In this document: piece after piece, positions 1-13,096 of the stretch
Layout of the letters: each line of letters begins with the position of its first letter
Position numbering within the stretch: position 1 is the stretch's first letter
Assembly: GCF_041296385.1 (NCBI RefSeq)
Contig: NC_091015.1
Coordinates: forward strand, 57,726,345 to 57,790,344
Source of the DNA: Aphelocoma coerulescens
Lineage: Eukaryota; Chordata; Aves; Passeriformes; Corvidae
Length of the DNA: 64,000 bases
Direction: 5' to 3'
The notes under the pieces: model-generated
Seen by the model: only the letters and a program-made list of their open reading frames with translations
Told to the model about the DNA's origin: nothing
The model's database searches: none
Program-made: the position numbers and the translations under genes

Positions 1-373
1 AGACCACATAGTAGCAAGAATCTCTCCACTAAGTTCAGTTCTATTTTCCAATGCATTAGAATAACATAGCACAAGGGAAAAGCCAAGAGATAACATATTT
101 GATTATTCTCTACGCTAAAAGCTTTAATTATACTTATAGATCTAAATGAGCAGAGGCAGTGCAATTACAACACAATGAAAAGCAAAAGGTTTTCATTTAC
201 ATCTACTGTATTTTAAGCAGTCCTACCACGTGGCAGGAAACAGAAGCCTGCTCTTGCAGCATGCCAGTAACAGCCCTCAGGAGCACTGTGGTCCATATGA
301 GTGAATCCCTCACATAACTCACACTGCCACACATGCATGTGACTTGATAAACCAAGTGTGGAACTCAACTTAC

Positions 374-433
374 TTGTTGTCACTAATAAAATCAATAATT
401 TCCTGTTCCATTTTCAAGAGTATCATTCTGTCC
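374..433 (-). CDS. ARPP21: ARPP21 coding exon, start of R3H domain core
   Basis: This 60-nt exon encodes DRMILLKMEQEIIDFISDN, preceded by the split Arg codon AG|G from the previous exon and ending two bases into the next codon (AA|). The acceptor is tttctttttgacag and the donor gtaagt. The residues match the first helix of the R3H domain in the ARPP21/R3HDM family (MLLK.EQEI.DFI). The R-x3-H signature that names the domain should be in the next exon, which is not in this window. Met-Ile and Lys-Met at the variable positions favour ARPP21 over R3HDM1/2. It would be residues 186-204 if the 42-nt microexon is counted. No other exon is visible between here and position 1. Confidence 0.95.
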
Positions 434-3097
<2,664 letters not shown>

Positions 3098-3242
3098 CTT
3101 TTGATAACATTCTGATCTTGCTTTTTTCACTGTTTTTATCTTTATTTTTATCCTTCTCTTTTTCTTTCTCGGAGTCATCTTTACTAGATTTATCTTCTTC
3201 TTGCAAGCTAGGAAAACTTGAAAGCTGTAGCTGGATTGATTC
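3098..3242 (-). CDS. ARPP21: ARPP21 coding exon, Lys/Glu/Asp-rich linker
   Basis: This 145-nt exon encodes 48 residues (starting ESIQLQLSSFPSLQEEDK and ending KIRMLSK) plus one base of the next Asp codon. The acceptor is a long T tract ending cctcaacag and the donor is gtgaac. The middle is a charged low-complexity run of EK and DK/NK pairs, which probably forms a disordered or single-helix linker between the N-terminal phosphoregulatory part and the R3H domain. The flanking IQLQLSSF and KIRMLSKD motifs are characteristic of ARPP21. It would be residues 111-158 with the microexon counted. The charged run is of normal size for the family. Confidence 0.96.
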
Positions 3243-6200
3243 CTGTTGAGGAAAAAAAAATAGATAATTATGGGCCAGATTCAGTAAGCTTCCCATGGCT
3301 TCCGAACTGCAGATATTGGCAATAAACTATGTGTAGCTAGAAAAGTTGAAGCCAGATACATTTCTTTCCTATTTGAAAAATGGTACACTTTACAGCCAGG
3401 AGAATAATGACATCTCAGAGGCCAAATTCTAGTGGTAAGTAGGTGTTTCTTCTCTAATATTTTGAATGTTATAAAATTTAGGCTACCTCTATTAATGGCA
3501 CTATATCATTCTACACTTCAGTAATTCTCCCTTAAGACTTTTCAGAATAACGAAATACTTTTCATATGGCCTTTCTTAATTAATTCTATAATTTAATATT
3601 ACATATGTTAAGTGATGATCAATGGATAGACATCTGAAAAATAAAACTTATTTCCCTTCACTAGAAAATCTGCAGGTTGATATGAACTGTTTTGCATATG
3701 TAAGTGTAGTATCAGCTAGATGGAGTTTTCTGGCTCTAATAGTAGAAGAGTTCCAGCAAACTTTATACTCCATGGTATACAAGAGGGCTTACTAACTTAT
3801 CAGGTAATTCATATTTAAAGACATATGCAAATGTGCCTTTCGCAAAAGGGGGGAAATGTACCCAGTGATTTTCCAAGGATGTAGTAGTAAGTGAACTTCC
3901 AGAAGGCATCACAAATTTTACTCTCAAGAATTCAGTATTTCAGAGACTATGAGTCCCTTTGAAACATGCTTCAGCTTCAAAAAGTTAATAAAAACTGAGA
4001 ACTCAAGCTGGTTTACATTTTCTAATTTTCTTTAAAGAACTTGTTTTTCCCTGCTCACAACATTATTTTATACTGGCTTTGTTTTAACAAAACCCAAATA
4101 GTTTTCTTTTTAAGCTACCATGGCAGGATCTTCGTATTTCAAGAAATCCTAATCTGGCTGGACAAAATTGAAGGAAGCATACTTCTGTGTTTTATTCTTT
4201 TAAAGAAAAAAGAAAATGGCCCAGAAAATACTATATGCTTAAGTAATGTAAAAAAGCACATTTGAAGAAAGCTGTCACAAAACTCCCTGGGTAAAGCAGT
4301 TTTCTTTAAGAGAAGAGAGTCCTGCATGCTTGGTAATTTTTTTGACATCATGTTAATGAAAACCTAATTCACCAATACTGGAGAAAACCGGAGTTTCTTG
4401 AATGCTAGTAAATTCCCTTCCTTCACTATTTTTCAAAGAATACTAGCATACCAAAAGATCAATAGAAAACTTTAAAGTAAGGGGTGTGTAAGCAACCATT
4501 AGGAATTCAAAAGATGCTTCCAGTAATTACTACAAATTTTAGGTTTCTGAATTCTTTAAAGAACTACAAATCAGCCATCACAAGACATGTAAGACAAAGT
4601 CCTAACAAAACAAGGTATCAGCATAAACATGCCACAGTAAGACAGAAATTGGTAACTTCTCAGCTTAATCATTACTGACTTTTTGTGAAGTTTCAATGTG
4701 GCACAAAAGACTTGAGATGAAAAGCATTGTAAAAGAAAAACAAAGACCTGGACCCAAAATTTAACCTGACCTACCACCCTTAATCCCTACTCCTGTTAGT
4801 TTTCTCTGATAGTGTTACCCAAAATCTGAGCCTACAGAGGGAAAGAGTGGGAATTCCTGGTCATCTCAGGTAAGGATACATTGAAAGATGTTTCCTAACC
4901 TGCTCAGTTGTGCTCAGGGAAGTAATGCTGTGCCTGCTTTCTTTCACTTCTTATGGCAGTCTGATTTCTCATTCAAACAGCAAACTTTGGATCAACCATT
5001 GCCAAATGACCCCAAAGGATAACTTGATTCCCTGCACTGCCCAGAGCAGAGCAACTGTGCTGCTAGCTTTTCAACAGGAGAAAAATGTAACTGGCCACAT
5101 TGTTCCCAGGATATTAATCCTAAATTTAACAGCAGTTCTTAAAAATGCTCTTATGAAAATGACAGACTTTACAGAAAAGCACATATATGAACATACAGTA
5201 AATACTGTTTTACATGTAACATAATACCAATGTATTTGCACTAGAAAAAACACACAAAAGGGCTGTAGAGTCGTGAAAGCAAGCTACTGTATATTTTCTT
5301 AGATTTTTATTGATTTTTCTCAATAATAAAATACAATGTTAATAAATACATTGATACAAGTAGAGTGAACAACAAAATAGATTTTCAAATTGCAATAATA
5401 CACTTCTTGGTCTATAGTATAACATTAAAGGCAACATTTCTTTTAAGTAAGGACATAGTGAACCATTGGATAAGCACTCAAGATCAAGTAATACAGGTAA
5501 ACAAGTTTTTTCCTTATACAGGAAAATGAAGGCAAGTATTCAAATATAAATACAAACATCAAGTCTGCAGTACAATCCATACTCAGTAGTTCTGGCAAGG
5601 TACCGTACATTCTCTGATAATTAATTCCCTGTGGTTTGTAAACCATTCAGACAAAATAAAAATTAAGAAAAAATAATTCCAAATGAAAAATAAGCTATTT
5701 CTCCTCTAAAGCGAAAGCAAAACAATTTGGTTGGCACAAAACTTCCTGTATCCTTCAGCCAGCCCAAGGAGGAGCCTGCAGGTCCAGCTTTCCATGGCAA
5801 AGCTGAGCCATATTCATTAGTTAATGGTCAGCAAGAGCAAAAAGGCAATTCCTATCAAATTATTTACACCAAGCCAATTGTTTCTTTAGAAAACATGCTG
5901 GGGTCAGCTTCCATTTATGGGAGACATTTCATCTCCCATAAATATTTAAGATGGTCAAAGAAATCTTTGCTGAGGCTGGTCAGCCAGGCAAGACCAAAGG
6001 CTGTGTGTAACAGGAACCCCTCCTCGGCCTGGAGTAAGGATAGGGATTTTGCCTCAACACCTGCCAGTCTCTCTGTAGTTTAGAACTGGTCCTGTGCAGT
6101 ACATTATAAACTACCAGCAATGCTTCATACAATCTCTTTATATTGTTCTCCTTTTCATTCTCCATTAAACAATAGAAAATACAAACAAAATTGGAACAAA

Positions 6201-7331
6201 AGCCACGCATTTTGAGTAATGCAAGTCAAGCAGAAAGCGTCTACCTACAACAGAACTGATAAAATAACCTGCCCATCTACTGCATAAGCATCATTGTAGA
6301 GCAATAGAACATGTAAATGTCCTGCTGCTAAACAACTTGGTTTTTGGTCTTTCAATAAAATTAAAAAAATAGAAAAACCTCTCCTTACTTATGAGCTAAG
6401 AGGAGAGACAGATTTGTTTCATTTCAAGTCAACAGAGGAAACAGTGAGAAAGTACACTTAAATGTCATTTTTTATTTTTGTGCTAAGCTCACAAGAAGCC
6501 ACTTGCTCAAGCTCTCTCGATGGCTCATTTCAACTGCACATAAACATCTCATAAATTATAGGCAGTGTTCATCATATTTTGGGTTTCAGTTAGTTGGGCT
6601 TTTTTAAGCCTTGCTCTCACTAGGCAAGCAAAGAGTAGTAGTTGAGGCTTAACTTTTGCTTTTTGGAGTACTTTTTGAAGTTAGTCTGCAAAGACTGCCA
6701 CCAGTGTTATTGTCCAAGGTGAGGAGTGCAGAGGACAGAACTCTACCAGCTGATGGGAATACAACACTACTAGTACAGATAAACTCAAATACACGATTTT
6801 GATATAGGATAATTTACACCAAGAGTTTAAAAAATGAATGCCACTCAGTAGGAGGCATCCTTGGCTCTACCAAGGTACTTTAGAGAGCGAAGGACCTTTG
6901 AATTTTATGTGAAGGGGGACACTGATATGAACTGAAGTCTTAAGAGGAACCACAAATCAGAGCATGTTCGTAACTGTATTTGGTGCAGCCTTGAAAGAGA
7001 TAGCCTTAGAGAAAAGAACATATTAATATTCTTTTTGATTGTTACTATTTTTTTAAATTTTAAAATCTGAATTCTTTTGAATTCTTTTCCATTTGCTGAA
7101 ATTTTCAGGGGGTCTGGAAAAAAAAGCAAACAACACCCTGTGATATAGTACAAAACTAGTAATTCAAATTAAAGTTCACGCTAAACCAGATAACTCCATA
7201 TAAACACGTTCATTGTCGGATGTAATTTTTCCCCCAAGAAAGACGTTGTTAAATGCCCAATTAAGTAACACAATCATGCAACTGAAGATGGAGGTCAACC
7301 ATGCAGCTAACAGCAATGATTGCAAGTGTAC
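3243..7331 (-). other. ARPP21: ARPP21 intron, 4.1 kb
   Basis: In mammals the short 89-residue ARPP-21 isoform diverges at the exon boundary on the right of this intron, so an alternative terminal exon could lie here. I could not identify one with confidence. The rest is AT-rich sequence with scattered A/T runs. Small ORFs on either strand show no recognisable domain, and no repeat family was recognised. Confidence 0.8.
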
Positions 7332-7421
7332 CTGGTTGTCATGAAGGTTTTCCGCTCCCGGGCGAGGGGTTGACTCTTCACACACAGCAAGACTCCGCAC
7401 GAGTTTTCCCTTAGCTCCTGA
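7332..7421 (-). CDS. ARPP21: ARPP21 coding exon, LAVCEES motif
   Basis: This 90-nt, phase 0-0 exon encodes 30 residues: SGAKGKLVRSLAVCEES then TPRPGAENLHDNQ. The acceptor is tctctcttaattcag and the donor gtacac. KL.(R/K)SLAVCEES is shared by ARPP21 and its R3HDM paralogues, and RPG.E.L.DQ is the ARPP21 continuation. The mammalian short isoform ends two residues after this exon through an alternative 3' end. The donor +5 position is not G (gtacac), so the site is weaker than its neighbours; that fits an exon border used for alternative processing, but this is inference. Confidence 0.96.
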
Positions 7422-8325
7422 CTGAATTAAGAGAGAGAGAAAACAAAACAAGAAGCACTGCTACTGACCCCACGTCACATAAGCTGCCCACATCAGCTGT
7501 TCCTAAATATCCCAAATAACTATCACCCACCCAGTCCACAAAAATGCATCTGCCTTGGACATGGATAAAAAAGGATTCTAAGCAGCAAGACATTTGCCAT
7601 GCAGGGAAGGTGGTAGGTTTCTTTTTGCTTTTATCATTTCAGCTACAGCTCACTCACTTCCAACAAAAACTGTAACTGCAAAGAACAGATAGTCCAATAC
7701 TGAAAGTAATTTAACATAAACTCAAAGGCTCCTTTTGATTTGGTTTGTGGGGTTTTTTGTTTGTTTTGGGAGTCCCTCCCCTTCTTCTAGTAGTATTATA
7801 TCCAAGAAACATGGACAATAAAATGTGCATGTATTATGGACCTGCACTTGAAAAATTAAAATAAGGTTTTCAGGGTTTTATTTGTTTCTAGAAGCTCCTT
7901 CCCACACCTGCCCCCACCCATTTCCCCTCAGGAAGCTAGTCAACTTCTGCTTCTTTATGTCAAGATTATTCCATTAAAATAAAATTCCAACAGAAACATT
8001 AATTACTAAAGCAAAAGGAGTGAACCTTTTCCTTCTCCAGTGGTGCCTAGAAGAACACATGCTGTCTAACACAAGGACACAGCAAGCCCAGCAGCATAAA
8101 ATTATGATGGATAAAGGGAAGCCTGACACATTTTATCTGGAGGCAGTTCTCTGCCTTTGTGTAAAAGGACTATGGGGTAGGGGGCAGGAAAAAACCCACA
8201 ACACAAACAAAAAAACTCAAACCACACAAGTGATGAAAGAATGCCATTTCAGTTGTAGACAGACATTTAACTGAAATTCTTCATACTGTTGTGGCATGCA
8301 ATTCCAGACAGAGATGGACCCCTAC
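7422..8325 (-). other. ARPP21: ARPP21 intron, 0.9 kb
   Basis: This intron has no further exon candidate. It contains a T/G-rich patch near 7738-7770 on the plus strand and nothing attributable to a repeat family. Confidence 0.8.
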
Positions 8326-8361
8326 CTTGGATCTCTTTTTCTGCTGATTTGCACCTCGTTT
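8326..8361 (-). CDS. ARPP21: ARPP21 coding microexon with the PKA-site-like KKRSKSG motif
   Basis: This 36-nt, phase 0-0 exon encodes KRGANQQKKRSK and continues into SG of the next exon. The acceptor is a T-rich tract ending tatacccag and the donor is gtaggg. In mammals the aligned segment reads ...NQERRKSKSG, where the first Ser (Ser55 in mouse, by my count) is the known PKA target. Here the corresponding Ser is preceded by K-K-R instead of R-R-K, so a basic -3/-2 context is kept. The target would be Ser79 with the adjacent 42-nt exon included, or Ser65 without it. The exon is very short but its two splice sites and its phase fit exactly. Confidence 0.92.
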
Positions 8362-8763
8362 CTGGGTATAGCAAAAAAAAAAGAGAAGCAGTTTTCACTT
8401 CAGGGGACAGTGGGCATGACAAGAGCATTACCAATAAATAGACTAAATCACTTCTATCTGATGCTTTAAATCAGTTGCTGACTGCAAAAGCAACTTCCCC
8501 AAACCCAGTTTGGAAAGCAGGGAAAGCCAAGAATCATCTCTGCTCATTTTCATTCATTTTACAAACAGGTATAAACAAGAAAAAACACTACACAGTGTTC
8601 TCTAATTTCGCACATAATAAAAATGTAAGAAAAGGTATACTTAAGTAAATGCTCCCCCTCTCCAAATTCCTCTTAAATTGTGGTCTCCCCCTTTATTTTT
8701 ATATTCGATTGAGCAAAAAGGATTAAAAACCCCTCATCCGATAAAGTCTTCTTATCAAATTAC

Positions 8764-8805
8764 CTTCTTAGGCTTTGCATAACAACTTTTTGTTGGCAGT
8801 AACAC
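8764..8805 (-). CDS. ARPP21: candidate extra in-frame ARPP21 microexon (42 nt)
   Basis: This 42-nt segment, phase 0-0, would encode VLLPTKSCYAKPKK. The acceptor is tggtttggtttgtag, a good polypyrimidine tract, and the donor is gtaattt, of moderate strength. Skipping it keeps the frame because both neighbours are phase 0. Mammalian ARPP21, as I know it, goes directly from the acidic segment to the ...RRKSK segment with no equivalent insert, so this is either a lineage-specific or alternative cassette exon or a chance exon-like segment. Support comes from in-frame length, no stop codons, and placement between two verified exons about 0.4 kb from each. No transcript evidence is available. Confidence 0.5.
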
Positions 8806-9202
8806 CTACAAACCAAACCACACATTAAGTAATTATTCATTAGTATTACCTGTAAATTCATGAGATCAAGGTAGTTTTCTAAATCCCCAAAGAGGGAAAA
8901 CAGTCAAATATCTCACCAAGCTTTAACACAGATGTCTAGAAATTAACTTCTCAGAAAAAGTAATAACATGGACAGCAGCCTAAAGAGCTTGAAAGGTATA
9001 ACAAATAACAGCATTTATTTTATAGCAAAATTAAAGAACCCAAAATACAGTAATAAATTAAAATTTTAGAAAGGAAAAAATAGAAACAGTCTCAAAATCA
9101 TAAGAAAAAATAGGGGAAGTGTAGGCAATGAAAGAACTCACAGAAATGGAAAAGCAATGGTAACACATCGATATTTATGCCCATTCACTATTCCTGTCTT
9201 AC
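8806..9202 (-). other. ARPP21: ARPP21 intron, 0.4 kb
   Basis: This is a short AT-rich intron between the start exon and the candidate microexon. No other feature is seen. Confidence 0.7.
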
Positions 9203-9365
9203 CTGCGGATCTGTCTTGGAATCACTGAGCTTCTCTTCCTCTACTTCTGAGCTTTCAGATTTATTAAGAACACAGTTATCTGGGTTGGCTTCAGAGATGG
9301 AAGTCTCCTGCTCTTTTGCAGCTTCCTCTGCTGTCTCCTGGTTCAATTTACCTTGCTCAGACATT
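9203..9365 (-). CDS. ARPP21: ARPP21 start-codon exon (N-terminal acidic region)
   Basis: The ATG is at 9364-9362 and the 54 codons to the donor encode MSEQGKLNQE then an acidic, Glu/Ser-rich stretch ending KLSDSKTDPQ. MSEQG.L is the ARPP21 N-terminus and the KSES..EEEKL block aligns with mammalian KSESLDEEEKLEL. The donor is gtaaga. The nearest plausible acceptor is tttctgtctggaag, leaving a single untranslated base before ATG; an alternative acceptor (cctttcag, exon edge 9402) would add 37 nt of leader. The start is chosen on the conserved N-terminus; with the nearer acceptor, the context immediately before ATG comes mostly from the upstream leader exon. The region is likely intrinsically disordered. 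Confidence 0.95.
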
Positions 9366-11043
9366 CTTCCAGACAGAAATTAAAATAACAAGATTTGGTG
9401 ACCTGAAAGGTCAAGATACCACGACACAAACACATACACAAAAACATTGGGGGTGAAATTTATTTTTTCTTTTAATTCCCAATTTCAGTTCCTTTGATAA
9501 ACAAACCAAAATGTGCAGCTCAGAAGTGGAAAACTATGCATGTCCCAGTTGCAGAGATGTACAGAATCAACCATACTGGGTAACAGCAGAATTATGCCAG
9601 GTTAAACAAGCAGAGTTCCGATCTAAACAGTCTTTGTGGAGGGAAGATTTAAGGTAAGGTGCTGTGACTCCCCAGCTCAGCCTCAGGACTGCCAAGGTGC
9701 AAGCAGGGACAGTGAGGGAATCTATCACAAAACTCAGTGGCACCAGGCAAAAAAGACCCATTCTAGGTCTCTGGCATCTCAGTGTTCCCCTCTTCTAATT
9801 TTCTTTTTCCTTTTTTTTTTCCTTTTAATGAAAGATAGTAGCCAAACAAACAAATAAAAACAACACTTTTTTGTATTCAGCTGTAGGTTTTTTATGCATA
9901 GCAGAAGCCATGGTGCTCACTACCACTATAAATATGTATTTATCTTTTTTTTTTAAGAGGTAATAATTCAAGATAAGTATGAACTCTAAATTAGGCAATA
10001 AAGCTCTCAGAGTCAACATTTTCAGGGATCAAACGAACAGCTCCATTATTAAAACTCTAAGCCTCTTCCCTAAACCAGTGTCACTCTTCAGTACTAGGAA
10101 AATTGTACAGAAAGCCCTTGGCAGGTACTTCTAATGAAGAAATCTTAACTGAACAGCATTTACTATTAGCTTACAATGGGCTTGTTGTACAGAAGCTTTA
10201 AAGGCTTTTCAGAGTTAAAGCCTATTATTTTCTCTCTCTTTCTCTGCCCCCAGCTCCCTCCTGAAGACTCCCCCACTGATCAATTGTCAAATGAGACTCA
10301 TGAATAATTTAACTTTTCTTTCCCCATCCATTTGGCTTAAGAAGCATCTTCAAGAAAAACAACTGTATTTGAAATAAGACATTACTTCAGGAAGGGTCTT
10401 TTGCAACACATTGCCACTTCTCAACAGCAAAACAGCAGCTAAGAAGCAAAACCACACTTTGCCATCTTTCTTCTTACAGTTTGAAATTAAACGCTCAACA
10501 GGACTAGTATAACTTACCTTTTTTTTTTTTTTAAGCCATCTTTTAAGTGAAAAAGCTAAGGCATACTGAGTTATAAACACTTCTTCCAGTTTTTGCCTTT
10601 GTTTTCACACTGTAAGCAAGTAAAATTTCCTATATAATCTTCCTGTTTGAGAAGGACTGTGAATCTAACAAGAAATCAAGCTAGATGGTTCATAAACAGA
10701 CTGAATGGAATATGAAACTAACCTGAAGCTTGACTTGCCTTACTGTGAGCTAGTTTGTGATTCTCCTTCCTCCCACCGCTCTCCCCAAGAAGGCCGATGA
10801 TTTTGGCTATTCTGCAGTTACAACTGAAACTTGAACCACTTTGATGAAAATTCAAAACATGATGAATGGCAAGACCTTTAACTGGTCTGTTAAATAACCC
10901 TTAATTTGATAAGGATTTTCACCAAGAAATGCACATGCATGCACAAGCTCCTCATGAGATGAACCTGCAGCTCATCTACATGCTTACACAGTGCTCACAA
11001 CAACAATTACACTGGGATCAGCTGCACCAAAGAAGCCGTTTAC
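9366..11043 (-). other. ARPP21: ARPP21 intron in the 5' leader, 1.7 kb
   Basis: This AT-rich intron has several T runs, including one at 9811-9820 and a longer one near 10519-10532. A strong donor-like gtaagt at 10514-10519 (minus strand) has no convincing acceptor partner. No repeat was recognised. Confidence 0.75.
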
Positions 11044-11212
11044 CTGAAAAACTGCTATAATTCCAACTGCCTTTCTAGCGTCTTCTGTTGGGCTTTGCTG
11101 GTTAAGTCCACACAAATGATCAACGGCGACGTGAGTCCCATGTCCCCATTAACAGTTCCGAGTGCCAATCTCCATGCTGGTCCTTCAGAGAGCTTGACGC
11201 ATCTTAGTCAAC
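11044..11212 (-). other. ARPP21: ARPP21 5'-UTR exon carrying four upstream ORFs
   Basis: This 169-nt segment is bounded by a good acceptor (ctcgtcttttccag) and a donor (CAG|gtaaac) on the minus strand, upstream of the coding start and more GC-rich than the surrounding intron. It has stops in all frames and four ATGs, each opening a short uORF that terminates inside the exon: 11202-11185 (5 codons), 11175-11149 (8), 11149-11120 (9) and 11141-11055 (28). This fits an internal non-coding leader exon; mammalian ARPP21 is also known to have untranslated 5' exons. The assignment rests on splice signals and composition, with no transcript evidence. Confidence 0.7.
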
Positions 11213-13060
11213 CTGGAAAAGACGAGAAGTAAATAACAGCAGCAATGATCACGGCGCAAGGGAAGGATGCAATGGAGAGGACCAGGTTTCTAACACTAAT
11301 GACCAGTTTCAAGCAAGTCACTTTCACAGCTTGATCCAGCTCCACCTGTCTCAAAACTGCCTGCTTCTTCTCTAATGAAGGCTAGAGCCGGCTGTTCAAG
11401 TCATAACAGCTCCTACGCAAGGAGCTAAAATTAACAATTCCATTATGCACTGAAGATTACTCATTTCAATTTTAACCTTTTTTAGCGAATTCCAGCACTT
11501 TTCATTAAAAAAAAGGATATATACATATTTATATATAAGCTCATCTGTTTGCTTCAACAGAAATCAATGAGGGTATGAGGAGAAAAGATTTGCCTGCTTT
11601 TTAACTATGGCTTCTGCTCCAATTAAAATTTCCATAGTCAAACGCTATTGAAAAAATAGCTAGGTGGGTGCTTTTAGAAAGTGACCTGCTTTACCAGGGT
11701 AGTGAGTTGAGATGCTCATTTAATAAGCTGAATAAAAGTTGAAATTATCCAGGATGGGAGGAAGAAGAGGAGGAGAATGAAGAAATCCTATACCCTGAAC
11801 AACAGCCACCAAAAACATTTCTTCTGAAGCATTGTGTGAGGAGGAAAAAGGAGATTTCCAGGTTATGGTTCGAGAAATAAACCTAAAGAAAGAGTTGCCT
11901 CAGCAATGCAATTTTTGCTGTTCATCAGGATTGTGTTTGCCAGCTGAATAGCTGATTTAACAGAAAATGAGCATTTTAGGATGAGTCAGACTGATGTACA
12001 GGCCATGGCCACGTGCTGAACTGTCTTGAGAAAACAGGCAGCTCTTCTCAAGACTTGCACGTGAGTCATGGTTGAAGCAGTCAATGCAGACACATAAAAA
12101 CAGCAAATAGAAAGCACATATTCTACTGGGGAGGGGGGAGGAAGCCAAGCAACAATAAAATCAAAGAAACAGAAAATCATCTCCCGTTATTAGACTGCTA
12201 GTTTCTGCAGTGTGTTTTACATTGTGCACGCCTGCAATTGCTGAACAGCACGTGTCAGCGCACTGGAACTTGCCATGTGAAAAGAGCTGAATAGGATGCA
12301 TCAGAAGTGGAGTTTAGCCTTCCACAATACTCCAGTCCTGCTCCATCCACGAGCTCTGGCACACAGAGGAGACCAGCAGGCACCTCTGTAAACTATCACT
12401 GCCATCCCGCAAATTTATACACGTAACTATTTCTTTTCCTCAAACCGTTTAATAATTTGTAGAGAGTAATAGAAAATAAGTCTTCCCAGTAGCTTTTTGG
12501 TATTTCTTGCAGGATATTTTTGGAAATTCTAGCTCATTACAAACACAGGCTGACAATGAGAGTGGAAGAACACCACCGAAAACTATGCCCAAGTACTCAA
12601 GCACATGCAAAAGTATCTCACGGAGCCAATACTCAGCGAGCAAAGAGTGAATAAACCTCTGACTCAAAATCCTTTCCTCATAACCATCTTCCATCAACTG
12701 TTTCCCTCACACTTCCAAAAGAGAGGGGGAGAAGGGGTAAGGGGAGGGAATCAACCAAAATCGGTCACAAATCAAAAAATCTCAGTGAAGTACAGTGCAT
12801 TAAGATTTTGCCTCAAAAACAGCCATCCAGGAAACAGACTGCTGTAATCAAAACCCTCCAAAACTAACAGAGACACAGATATCTGTACCAAAATCAGAAC
12901 ACACGCAAAATTTACTTCAGAATTCTCCAGTGAGTCCATTTGTTGTGAATTAACTATTCATAGGCCAAATAAACAGAGCAAAACAAAAACCAGACAACAA
13001 ACCAACCAACCAAAGGGTGCCATATGCATAAAGTGAAGAGATCTGCCAAGGCTTGGTCTT

Positions 13061-13096
13061 GTGCACAGATGCTCAACAGTGCACAGATGTTCAACA
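13061..13096. repeat. 18-bp imperfect tandem duplication
   Basis: Two adjacent copies of gtgcacagatgctcaaca differ by one base (gctc versus gttc). It lies in the large ARPP21 intron. Confidence 0.85.

Noticed and set aside
10514..10540. Strong donor-like gtaagt following a poly-A run on the minus strand
   Set aside because: No acceptor at a reasonable distance produces a sensible exon, and the match arises beside a homopolymer.
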